A stretch of 64,000 bases of DNA from positions 1 to 64,000 of the forward strand of contig JAAETV010000002.1 of the NCBI GenBank assembly GCA_024227975.1. Reading direction: 5' to 3'. Positions 1 to 8,355 of the stretch are shown here, piece after piece. Position numbers and translations under genes: made by a program. The stretch's first letter is position 1. Each line of letters starts with the position of its first letter. The notes under the pieces are model-generated. The model did no database searches. It was not told where the DNA came from and saw only the letters and a program-made list of their open reading frames with translations. The stretch comes from Actinomycetes bacterium (GTDB lineage: Bacteria; Actinomycetota; Acidimicrobiia; Acidimicrobiales; SZUA-35).

Positions 1-124
1 CTACAACCGCCTCACTCGTTCCGGTTGTCTCTACTGAGTCAGATGGCTCGGCGACCTCGCGGGAAACCCCGCAAGCACTGAGAACAAGCAGGAAGGAAAA
101 GGCGATGGTGAGGCGAATACGCAC
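1..124 (-). CDS. N-terminal part of a lipoprotein (cut by window edge)
   Basis: Reading the minus strand from a GTG at 124 gives a short basic N-terminus, a hydrophobic core and the lipobox L-S-A-C, followed by a Ser/Thr/Glu-rich linker that runs off the window. This is a type II signal peptide, so the product is predicted to be lipidated and anchored outside the membrane; its function cannot be told. The start is supported by a TAGCCT hexamer (132-137) exactly 7 nt upstream, the leaderless arrangement seen elsewhere in this window. An in-frame ATG at 178 would add 18 residues and is the alternative. It lies downstream of korB on the same strand. Confidence 0.6.
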   Translation of the reverse strand, partial: MRIRLTIAFSFLLVLSACGVSREVAEPSDSVETTGTSEAVV

Positions 125-226
125 AGTGTGGAGGCTATCTGACCCGGTGCCCGGTTTCGGTCCGCCGAGACCGCTCATGGAGCAGTCTCGCCTACCCCTG
201 GGGCGCCGCCGTCAACCGACGGTGGC

Positions 227-1249
227 TTATCCGACCTCCCAGGTCGCTCCCGATCGGAGGAGGGACGCCAGCTCGCCGGGACCGGCCTTCTCGTTGGCCG
301 TGAGGAGTTGATTCTCGACTCCTTCGGTGTACTCGGCGGCCTCGATGTCACGGAACACACCGAATGGGGTCGGTGAGAAGTTGTCGGAGGCCAGCTGACC
401 AAGCGAGAAGGCGAACGACCCGTCGCTCGAGCGCTCATCGTGGACGGCAACCGCAGACTGGCCGACCTCGGCGATGTCGGCCACCCTGAGCCTGCCTCCG
501 ACGGTGGTGACGCAGCGCTGGTCGTCGGCTCCGAACACGATCGGCTCACCGTCTACCAGGTCAATCATCATCTCGGCCCGGTTGGCCCGCTTGAGGATGA
601 GATCGTAGGTTCCGTCGTTGAACACATTGCAGTTCTGGTAGATCTCGACGAACGACGCACCCCGGTGGGCGCGAGCCCGGCGGAAGACCTCGATCATGTG
701 CTTGCGGTCGAGGTCATGGGTCCTGGCCACGAACGTAGCCCCGGCTCCGATAGCCATGCTGACAGGGTTGAACGGTCGGTCGAGGGAGCCCATCGGTGTC
801 GACTTGGTGATCTTGCCGACCTCACTGGTCGGCGAGTACTGACCCTTGGTGAGCCCATAGATCTGATTGTTGAACAACAGCACGGTGAGATTGATGTTGC
901 GTCGCAGGGCATGGATCAGGTGGTTCCCGCCGATCGACAGCATGTCGCCGTCACCACCCACAACCCAGACGTCCAGGTCTGGCCGGGCGACGGCCAGACC
1001 TGAGGCGATGGCGGGGGCCCGACCGTGGATGGTGTGCATCCCATAGGTCGACATGTAATAGGGGAAGCGGGCGGCGCAGCCGATGCCGGAGATGAAGACC
1101 GAATTCTCCCTCTTCACCTCGAGCTCGGTATGGAGGAACTGTATGGCGGCCAAGATGCCGTAGTCGCCGCAGCCTGGGCACCACTTGACCTCCTGGTCGG
1201 AGGTCCAATGGCCACGGCTGGTTGGGTCGAGGGTCATGTGGGTTGGCAT
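227..1249 (-). CDS. korB: 2-oxoacid:ferredoxin oxidoreductase, beta subunit (thiamine-diphosphate subunit)
   Basis: This is the TPP-binding subunit of a CoA-dependent 2-oxoacid (probably 2-oxoglutarate) ferredoxin oxidoreductase, which decarboxylates the oxoacid to an acyl-CoA and reduces ferredoxin. Visible motifs are WCPGCG (residues 23-28), the Mg/TPP motif GDGD (99-102) and NNQIYG (127-132). At 340 residues it has the usual length of the actinobacterial KorB type. It starts 1 nt after the korA stop, so the two subunits are translated together. In actinobacteria this pair replaces or supplements 2-oxoglutarate dehydrogenase in the TCA cycle. Substrate identity is inferred from the family, not from a residue I can point to. 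Confidence 0.92.
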   Translation of the reverse strand: MPTHMTLDPTSRGHWTSDQEVKWCPGCGDYGILAAIQFLHTELEVKRENSVFISGIGCAARFPYYMSTYGMHTIHGRAPAIASGLAVARPDLDVWVVGGDGDMLSIGGNHLIHALRRNINLTVLLFNNQIYGLTKGQYSPTSEVGKITKSTPMGSLDRPFNPVSMAIGAGATFVARTHDLDRKHMIEVFRRARAHRGASFVEIYQNCNVFNDGTYDLILKRANRAEMMIDLVDGEPIVFGADDQRCVTTVGGRLRVADIAEVGQSAVAVHDERSSDGSFAFSLGQLASDNFSPTPFGVFRDIEAAEYTEGVENQLLTANEKAGPGELASLLRSGATWEVG

Positions 1250-1250
1250 G

Positions 1251-3110
1251 TCAGATTCCTTCCCGAACGGCGTCGACGAGCTCAGTGGCAGTGAAGGGGC
1301 TACCCATCACTTTGGAGATCGACTTGGCGTCGACCAGGTACTCAGCCCGTAGCAGCCGGACCAGCTGACCCTTGTTGAGCTCAGGGACGAAGATCTTCGA
1401 ATAGCGACTCAGAACCTCACCCAGATTGGAGGGGAAAGGGTTGAGGTGGGTCAGGTTGACGGTGTGGGTCGGAATACCCGATCCCACCAACCGGTCGGCG
1501 GCCGAGGTGATGGCACCGGCCGTCGACCCCCAACCGATCATGAGCACGTCGGATTCGCCCTCGCCCTTGACGTCGACCAGGGGGATGTCATTGGCGATCC
1601 CGGCGATCTTGGCCTGACGGATGTCGGTCATGATCCCATGGTTCTCATGGTCGTGGCTGACGTTGCCGGTGTTGACTTCCCTCTCCAACCCACCGACCCG
1701 GTGCTCCAGGCCCGGAGTGCCAGGGATGGCCCAGGGCCGAGCCAGGGTCTCTTCATCACGCAGGTAGGGATGGAAGGCGGGCTCACCCCCCTCGGTGGCG
1801 TTGTACTCGGTGGTGAAGGAAACGCTGATGTCAGGCAGGGTGTCGACATCGGGCAGCCTCCATGGCTCAGAGCCATTGGCCAGGTAGCCGTCAGTGAGGA
1901 GGATGACAGGAGTCCGGTACTTGAGAGCGATGCGTGAGGCCTCGATGGCCATGTCGAAGCAATGGGCCGGGGTGGAGGCAGCAACAATGGGCATCGGGGC
2001 CTCACCATGTCGGCCGTACATGGCCAGCATGAGATCACTGGCCTCGGTCTTGGTCGGCAGGCCGGTCGATGGGCCGCCCCGCTGAACGTCGACGATGACG
2101 AGGGGCAACTCGATGCTGACAGCCAGGCCAATTGTCTCCCCCTTGAGGGCGACACCGGGACCGGAGGTTGTGGTGAAGGCCAGATGACCGCCGAAGGCGG
2201 CCCCGAGTGCGGCGCCGACACCAGCAATCTCGTCTTCGGCCTGGAAGGTCCTGACCCCGAAGTTCTTGTGCCGGCTCAGTTCATGGAGGATCTCAGAAGC
2301 CGGGGTTATGGGGTAGCTCCCGAGGAATACGGGAAGCTTGGCCAACTGGCCAGCCGCGACCATGCCCCACGAAGTTGCGATATTGCCAGTGACGTTGGTG
2401 TAGGTACCAGGTGTCTGGGGGGCGGCCTTGACCTTGTACTGGTTGGCGAACATCTCGGTTGTCTCACCGAAGTTGTAGCCAGCCTTGAACGCCGCGGTAT
2501 TGGCCGCGACCACGGCCTCCATCCTGGCGAACTTCTGCTCGATCCAGTTGAGGGTTGGCTCGACCGGGCGGGAGTACATCCAGCTGATGAGACCGAGGGC
2601 GAAGAAGTTCTTCGATCGCTCAGCGTCGCGCTTCTTGACCTCGAGGTCGGCGGTGGCCTCGATGGTCAGGCTGGTCATGGCCACCCGATGGACGATGTAG
2701 CCCGAGAGTGAACCGTCTTGGCGGGGGTCCGATACGAAGCCGGCCTTCTCCAGGTTCCGCTCGTCGAACGCATCGTCGTTGATGATGACGGCTCCACCGC
2801 TGCGGAGGCGGCTCAGCTCACTCTTGAGGGCGGCCGGATTCATGGCCACGAGCAGGTCCGGGGCATCACCCGGTGTGTGGATGTCGTGGTCGGAGATGTG
2901 CACCTGGAAGGCGGAGACTCCAGCCAACGATCCTTGTGGAGCCCGGATCTCGGCCGGGAACTCAGGAAGCGTTGCCAGGTCATTCCCAGCCAGCGCACTG
3001 GCCGAGGTGAAGCGGTCTCCCGTCAGTTGCATTCCGTCGCCGGAGTCACCAGCGAAGCGAATCACAACATGGTCGACCTCGGTTTCGACCCGATCGGCTA
3101 TATCAGTCAC
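1251..3110 (-). CDS. korA: 2-oxoacid:ferredoxin oxidoreductase, fused gamma/alpha subunit
   Basis: Partner of KorB. The N-terminal gamma domain begins with IRFAGDSGDGMQ; the alpha (pyrimidine-binding) domain follows from about residue 240, with EDEIAGVGAALGAAFGG and TTSGPG. About 619 residues is normal for the gamma-alpha fused form. I chose the GTG at 3110 because AGGGG lies 5 nt before it. A longer in-frame GTG at 3143 has a TACACC hexamer 6 nt upstream and could be a leaderless start adding 11 residues. The promoter region carries two copies of a 10-bp direct repeat (see 3195-3240). Confidence 0.9.
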   Translation of the reverse strand: MTDIADRVETEVDHVVIRFAGDSGDGMQLTGDRFTSASALAGNDLATLPEFPAEIRAPQGSLAGVSAFQVHISDHDIHTPGDAPDLLVAMNPAALKSELSRLRSGGAVIINDDAFDERNLEKAGFVSDPRQDGSLSGYIVHRVAMTSLTIEATADLEVKKRDAERSKNFFALGLISWMYSRPVEPTLNWIEQKFARMEAVVAANTAAFKAGYNFGETTEMFANQYKVKAAPQTPGTYTNVTGNIATSWGMVAAGQLAKLPVFLGSYPITPASEILHELSRHKNFGVRTFQAEDEIAGVGAALGAAFGGHLAFTTTSGPGVALKGETIGLAVSIELPLVIVDVQRGGPSTGLPTKTEASDLMLAMYGRHGEAPMPIVAASTPAHCFDMAIEASRIALKYRTPVILLTDGYLANGSEPWRLPDVDTLPDISVSFTTEYNATEGGEPAFHPYLRDEETLARPWAIPGTPGLEHRVGGLEREVNTGNVSHDHENHGIMTDIRQAKIAGIANDIPLVDVKGEGESDVLMIGWGSTAGAITSAADRLVGSGIPTHTVNLTHLNPFPSNLGEVLSRYSKIFVPELNKGQLVRLLRAEYLVDAKSISKVMGSPFTATELVDAVREGI

Positions 3111-3194
3111 TTGATCCCCTAGGTTGCGGACCCGACTAAACACCCTGACGGTGTAGCCCAGCCCCGTTGCTGGAGGTGTCTTGCTGTAGCTAAC

Positions 3195-3240
3195 ACCTTG
3201 ACACCCTTACGTTGTCCGTGAAAATCCGAGACCTTGACAC
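3195..3240. promoter_or_regulatory. Direct repeat ACCTTGACAC x2 upstream of korA
   Basis: Two identical 10-mers lie at 3195-3204 and 3231-3240, 36 bp apart. Both are followed by similar TTA-containing sequence. They sit 85-130 bp upstream of the korA start on the minus strand. A regulator site is a reasonable guess, but no protein is indicated. Apart from these repeats and the hairpin at 3314-3347, the 290-bp gap between korA and the gene ending at 3402 shows nothing recognisable. Confidence 0.35.
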
Positions 3241-3313
3241 GTTAGCGGCCGTGCCATCGGTAGCAACGCCGCGATCGACCCTGATCGAGCCGCTCTAGAA
3301 CCGGGCGATACGC

Positions 3314-3347
3314 GACGAAGCGACCCCACCATTGGGGCCGCTTCGTC
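3314..3347 (-). terminator. Hairpin downstream of the substrate-binding protein gene
   Basis: GACGAAGCG pairs with CGCTTCGTC, and inside it CCCC pairs with GGGG around one mismatch, giving a long stable stem with a short loop. It lies 55 nt past the stop of the gene ending at 3402. There is no T run, so it could act as a rho-independent-like stop or as a 3' stabiliser. Confidence 0.5.
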
Positions 3348-3401
3348 ATCATTGCTGAGGCTGGTCCCCGATTGGGGATTCACCTTTGATCAGGGTCGAT
3401 T

Positions 3402-4631
3402 TCAGCCGACTGCGAGAGCTGCATCGATCCAGGTATCGGCCAGCTCACGGTTGTCCGCGATCCACTCCGAGGCCAGAGCCCCAATGTCCTCGTTGGTATC
3501 ACGACCGTTCGCCTGCTCCACATTGGCCAACGACACGTCGATCACAGGCAGAATCACCTGCTCTAGGAGGGCAGCGGCAGCCGGGTTGGCGGCCAGAAAT
3601 TCGCTGTTGCCCGTGACCTGGATGTCAGCCGCGATCCAGCCAAGCTGGCAGTTGTCAGCGTCGGCCGCAGCAGGGCACTGCTCGGCACCGATGGAGGCCT
3701 GACCGGGCCGCTGGTCATGCTCCTCGCCACCGTCCTGTTCGGCTGGGTTCGAATCGTCGAGGACTTCCTCGACGGCGAGCCAGACGACGTTGTCACCCGG
3801 GATCAGGTTGGTGATATAGGCGCTTGGGGTCCAGGTGTAGATGAGCATCGGCTCACCGGCTTCGGCCTTGGCCACAGCCTCGGCCATCATGGCGTCGTAG
3901 CCGGCGATGGTCTCCTGGATGTTGTCCCAACCGGAGAAGGCGATCTGATTCAAGATGATGTTGTCACAGGTCCAGCTCTCCTGGCAGCCATAGATGTCGG
4001 CGATGCCGTTGCCGGGAACCGGGTCGCTCTCGTCGAACGCAGCCAGGATGGCAGGATCGTCATTGAGTTGGTCGACATGGGTGATGCCGTGCTCGTCGGC
4101 GAAGGCTTTGGTCATCAAGAAGCCCTGTAGGCCTCCCGCCATCATCTCCTCACCGACAACCTCGACATGGTCACCGACCTCGGATCCGTCAGGCATCTCA
4201 GCTCCGAGCCAGCTGAGGTGGCCTGGATACCAGCTGTTGACCCAGAAATCGAAATCGCCTTGGGCCATCGATAGATAGGCCAGAGACGGGCCGAGCTCCA
4301 GATCGGCAGGATCGGAAACCTCATAGCCGAGCTCTTCCATGAGCTGGCGGTAGACCGCAGCCTGGAAGTAGCCAGTCGACCAGTCGGCCCGGCCCATTGT
4401 GACGCTTACGCCCTCTCCTGGCTGAGCCATGTCTCCATCATCGGCGGCGTCGTCCTCACCATCATCGGCGGCGTCGTCATCATCATCATCGGCGGCGGCG
4501 GCGGTGGTCGCTGTCTCACCGTCACCGTCGCCGGCATCGGTGTCGTCGCTGGCGTCGTCGCTACCACAGGCTGCTGCGATCAGCAGGAGGGCTGCGAGCA
4601 AGGCCACGAGTTTGGTCTTCGTCATCCGCAT
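3402..4631 (-). CDS. Glycine betaine/proline ABC transporter, substrate-binding lipoprotein
   Basis: OpuAC/ProX-type solute-binding protein. The start at 4631 has GAGGAGA 5-6 nt upstream; a longer reading to 4673 lacks this. The signal peptide ends in a lipobox (IAAAC). After the lipid-anchor Cys comes a linker of about 50 residues that is almost entirely Asp, Glu, Ala and Thr, then a binding domain starting at VSVTMGRADWSTGYF. The Trp/Tyr-rich stretch FDFWVNSWYPGH is typical of betaine-binding cages built from aromatic residues. It is the last gene of an ATPase-permease-binding protein cluster on this strand. Its ligand is most likely a compatible solute. Confidence 0.88.
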   Translation of the reverse strand: MRMTKTKLVALLAALLLIAAACGSDDASDDTDAGDGDGETATTAAAADDDDDDAADDGEDDAADDGDMAQPGEGVSVTMGRADWSTGYFQAAVYRQLMEELGYEVSDPADLELGPSLAYLSMAQGDFDFWVNSWYPGHLSWLGAEMPDGSEVGDHVEVVGEEMMAGGLQGFLMTKAFADEHGITHVDQLNDDPAILAAFDESDPVPGNGIADIYGCQESWTCDNIILNQIAFSGWDNIQETIAGYDAMMAEAVAKAEAGEPMLIYTWTPSAYITNLIPGDNVVWLAVEEVLDDSNPAEQDGGEEHDQRPGQASIGAEQCPAAADADNCQLGWIAADIQVTGNSEFLAANPAAAALLEQVILPVIDVSLANVEQANGRDTNEDIGALASEWIADNRELADTWIDAALAVG

Positions 4632-4782
4632 GGATCTCTCCTCGGTTGCTCCCGCGGTACTTGAGAGGCGCAATACCTCCCTTGCCCAATCGCCCGAATC
4701 TCAGGTGAGGCTGCGAGAACAACGGACAAGGTTAATCGAGGATGGAGTCGTCTGCTATGCAGCCTCTCGTTTGTCACCAATC

Positions 4783-6897
4783 TCAAACCAGAGAGTCAAC
4801 TAGTTCCGTTGCTGTCTCATCTGCCATCGTCTCGTTGAGGACGATCTCGTCGTAGACCCGGGAACGACGGAATTCACGCATGATCCGCATCGTCGAGCTC
4901 ACGATGATCAGTCCGGAGCACATGGCCAGGAAAGCGCCGATTCCGCTGACGTAGTTCGGGTCGGAGGCCCGCACCAGCGTCATGATCCAGCCCATCGACG
5001 CCCCGGCTACACCAGCGCCAATGCCGGCCGTGATCGTGCTCCACCGCCATTGGCGGTGCTCGTCCAGACCGAGAATCCCGGCGGCCGGAATGGAGGTCAA
5101 CAGGGCCGCGATACCACCGATGAAGGTCCACAGCCCGAACCGGGCCCCACTATCGCTCAGGCCGTCGGTCACGATCACCCCGGATTGCTGGGCCGACGCC
5201 ATCAGAGCTGAGAGCTCGGCCGCGATCGGACCAGCATCGGCCGGATTGTCTTTTGCCTTCTGCTCCAGCTCCTCGATCTCGGCCTGCAATTCGGGGGTGA
5301 TGACGACATCTTGGCGCTCGTCAAAGCTCCATCCGGCGAACATGGCCCCGAACAAGACCAGGGTGGCGAAGCCAACCAATCCAACGCGAACCCAAGCCAC
5401 CTCGGCGGCGAGAGGCCGCAGAGCTGAGTGGGGAGCCAAGCGGGACCAGTAGATAGCAGCAGCGCTGGCCACCACACCGCCTACCATTGCCAGGATCACC
5501 CCGATCCCTACTCCAGGATCGAGGGCCAGATCAGCCTTGGCCCCCACCAGATGGGCCAGCGAGACGATCAGCACCACCAGCGAAGCGATGGCGGCGCCAT
5601 CGGCGGTCAGCCAACGGGGACCACGGCCGGGCCAGCGAAGCGGCTTGAGAGCAGCCCCTATCGCGAACAGAGCCATGGCCAAGACGATGATCCCGAACCA
5701 TGACCCTCCAGAAGCGTCGAGCCCGGAGAAAGTGGACCCGCTCAAGTCCTCGTCGACCCGCCTGGAGTAGGCACTGAACTTGCCAGCATCGCTCGTCCAA
5801 GGCAGCAGGACGCCGACCACCGCCACCAACGCCCCGGCTGCGGTCACCACCATGGCAACCCGCTCGGTATCCGAGACCGGGCTGAACACATCGACCGGGC
5901 GGCCGTCGTCGACCACGGTCGGGGCCTCTTCACCATCAGGGATGAGGGTCTCAGGGTCTCGACGATGGGCCCAAGCACTAGTGATGCGAGAGAACAGGTT
6001 CCCGCCGTCGTCGTCCTCGCGCTGACTCATCCGATCCAGGACCACGGCCACGAGGAAGAAGGCCAGGCCGCTCGAGGCAGCCAATGGCACGTTCTGGTTG
6101 GACAGGGCCCGGAACATGAGCCGGCCGAGACCACCGGCACCCATGATGGCTGCGATCCCCAACATGGAGATGGCCAGCAACAGGGTCTGATTGATCCCGG
6201 TCATGATGGCCGGCCGGGCCAGGGGTAGCTGGACATCGATCAGTACCTTCAGCTCGGTCGAACCGTAGGCCCTTGCTGCTTCCACCACGTCTTCTGGAAC
6301 CTGGCGGATACCGAGGTTGGTGAGACGGATGAGGGGTGGGATGGCGAACACCATCGTCACCATGGTTGCCGACACCTCACCGATGCCCCAGAAGTAGATC
6401 ACGGGCAGCATGTATACGAACGAGTGGACGACCTGCATGGCATCGAGCACGGGCCTGATCACCTGCCAGGCCCCGTCGAAACGCCCGCAGAGCACCCCGA
6501 CCGGTATTCCGATGAGCACACAGAAGAACACGGCCACGGCGATGAATCCGATGGTGCGCGCCGTCTCGATCCAGTAGGCGTTGCCCAATAAGCCACAGAT
6601 GGTCAACGACACCATGACGAAGGTGCCAACCTTGATGTTGCGGACCAGGGTGGCCAGGATCCCCATCAGGATCACGATGACGACCCAAGAGGTGTCAACC
6701 AGGAAATCCCGGACGATCCAGCCGATGAGCTGGTCAAAGGGCCAGACGATGGCATCGAGGACCGTGGTCATCCTGGTGGTGATCCAGTCGACAGCCTGGT
6801 CGATCCAGTCACCAAAGGGGATCTCATACTGGTCGAGGACGAGGTTGTCGGTGATCCCGGGTCCGTCGGTCGTTTCGGTTTGGGCTAGCAGGCTCAC
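4783..6897 (-). CDS. Glycine betaine/proline ABC permease with a C-terminal multi-TM extension
   Basis: Residues about 60-290 are a ProW/OpuAB permease domain, with the EAA loop (EAARAYGSTELK) that docks on the ATPase. The family normally ends near here at about 280-350 residues. This protein continues to 704 residues: a cytoplasmic-looking linker (about 295-345) and then roughly eight further hydrophobic segments, interrupted by a soluble segment of about 60 residues rich in Glu/Gln/Ala before the last three. The start overlaps the ATPase stop (ATGA), so the two are translationally coupled. The function of the extension is unknown; it might be an extra membrane sensor or assembly domain. Confidence 0.85.
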   Translation of the reverse strand: MSLLAQTETTDGPGITDNLVLDQYEIPFGDWIDQAVDWITTRMTTVLDAIVWPFDQLIGWIVRDFLVDTSWVVIVILMGILATLVRNIKVGTFVMVSLTICGLLGNAYWIETARTIGFIAVAVFFCVLIGIPVGVLCGRFDGAWQVIRPVLDAMQVVHSFVYMLPVIYFWGIGEVSATMVTMVFAIPPLIRLTNLGIRQVPEDVVEAARAYGSTELKVLIDVQLPLARPAIMTGINQTLLLAISMLGIAAIMGAGGLGRLMFRALSNQNVPLAASSGLAFFLVAVVLDRMSQREDDDGGNLFSRITSAWAHRRDPETLIPDGEEAPTVVDDGRPVDVFSPVSDTERVAMVVTAAGALVAVVGVLLPWTSDAGKFSAYSRRVDEDLSGSTFSGLDASGGSWFGIIVLAMALFAIGAALKPLRWPGRGPRWLTADGAAIASLVVLIVSLAHLVGAKADLALDPGVGIGVILAMVGGVVASAAAIYWSRLAPHSALRPLAAEVAWVRVGLVGFATLVLFGAMFAGWSFDERQDVVITPELQAEIEELEQKAKDNPADAGPIAAELSALMASAQQSGVIVTDGLSDSGARFGLWTFIGGIAALLTSIPAAGILGLDEHRQWRWSTITAGIGAGVAGASMGWIMTLVRASDPNYVSGIGAFLAMCSGLIIVSSTMRIMREFRRSRVYDEIVLNETMADETATELVDSLV

Positions 6898-8123
6898 ATG
6901 AACACCTCTCGCTCGTAGCCGTCGATGAGGGTCTCGACTCGGCCCATCTCTTCCATGATGTGACGAGGATCGAGGTTGCCGAGCAGCTTGCCGGAATCTG
7001 GGTCGACGACGGCGATGGGCAGGCCTCGCCCAGCCGCGGCGTAGACCTCGTTGAGGGTGGCGCTGGGAGTGGTCTGGTCGAAGTCGGTGGTCACGGCGGT
7101 GGCGACCGACCCACTCCGATCAGCACTGAAGGCCCGGATCGCGTCACCGGTGGCCAACAGACTCGTCGGGCGGCCCTCGGCATCGACGACGAAGGCACCG
7201 GCTCTATCACCGAGGTCAGCTAGCGCATCGGACAATGAGACCGATACTTCGACTGGTTGGGGGGTAACCATGATCTCGTTGACCTCGATGACCCGTCCCT
7301 GATCGACATCCTGGACGAACTCGGCCACATAGCCGGTTGCCGGTTTGGTCAGGATCTCCTCGGGAGTCCCGACCTGGACGACCATTCCGTCTTTCATGAT
7401 GCAGACCCGGTCCCCGATGCGCAGGGCCTCATTGAGATCATGGGTAATGAAGAGGATCGTCTTGCGGAGCTGGTTCTGGATCTCCATCATCTCATCCTGC
7501 ATCTGGCGACGGATGAGAGGATCGAGGGCTGAGAACGCCTCGTCCATCAACAAGATGGCAGGGTCCGAGGCCAAGGCCCGAGCCAGGCCGACTCGTTGCT
7601 GCATACCGCCCGAGAGCTCGTGGGTTGCATAGTGGGCGTACGGCTCCAGCCCGACGAGGGCCAGCGATTTCAGCGCTGCGGCGTCACGCTGGTCCTTGGG
7701 CACCTTCTGGACCTTGAGCCCGTAGCCGACGTTGTCGATGACATTGCGGTGAGGGAACAGGGCAAAGTGCTGGAACACCATGCCCAGCTTCTCCCGTCGG
7801 AAAGCCTGAAGGCGAGGACCGCTCAGGGTCTGGACGTCGGTCCCGTCGACCCAGACCTCGCCGCTAGTGACCTCGTGGAGCTTGTTCACGGTACGGATGG
7901 CCGTCGACTTGCCTGAGCCGGACAGGCCCATCACGACGAAGATCTCGCCCCGGTTGATCGAGAAGCTGACATCGTTGAGGCCAACGACATGGCCTGATCG
8001 GTTCAGGACCTCGTCCTTGCCGATTCCTGCTCTGACCAACTCAAACGCTCGGCCACGGGGCTGTGGTCCGAAGATCTTGTAGACGTTGTCGAGCCTGATG
8101 ATCTCTTCACCCTCGGCCGCCAT
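6894..8123 (-). CDS. Glycine betaine/proline ABC transporter, ATP-binding protein with CBS domains
   Basis: ProV/OpuAA-type ATPase that powers compatible-solute import. Walker A GLSGSGKS is at residues 66-73, the Q-loop FQH near 118, the ABC signature LSGGMQQRV near 170, and Walker B LLMDEAFSALDP near 191. The C-terminal third (about 285-400) looks like a CBS pair, the module that senses ionic strength in this family. GAGGAGA stands 4 nt before the ATG. The next gene upstream ends at 8356; the 232-bp gap presumably holds the operon promoter, but I see no convincing element in it. Confidence 0.93.
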   Translation of the reverse strand: MAAEGEEIIRLDNVYKIFGPQPRGRAFELVRAGIGKDEVLNRSGHVVGLNDVSFSINRGEIFVVMGLSGSGKSTAIRTVNKLHEVTSGEVWVDGTDVQTLSGPRLQAFRREKLGMVFQHFALFPHRNVIDNVGYGLKVQKVPKDQRDAAALKSLALVGLEPYAHYATHELSGGMQQRVGLARALASDPAILLMDEAFSALDPLIRRQMQDEMMEIQNQLRKTILFITHDLNEALRIGDRVCIMKDGMVVQVGTPEEILTKPATGYVAEFVQDVDQGRVIEVNEIMVTPQPVEVSVSLSDALADLGDRAGAFVVDAEGRPTSLLATGDAIRAFSADRSGSVATAVTTDFDQTTPSATLNEVYAAAGRGLPIAVVDPDSGKLLGNLDPRHIMEEMGRVETLIDGYEREVFM

Positions 8124-8355
8124 CTGGTCTCCTCACCCTGGCAGCGGACTGGCGGTCGTTTCCGGCAATCGTTGTCTGCGCATCTTGTGGCTTCAGTCAC
8201 AAGGCTAACAGGCCAGCAAGAACGCTGCCCGATGACGGGTGTCGGGCACCAGAGTGGCCTATGTCTCTTGACTAGACACCCCGAACGCGGCTCTAGTCGG
8301 ATGCATCGCCCAGGCCGCCGACAGCGTCGCGCCGAGGGTCAAAGAAGCTACGCGC

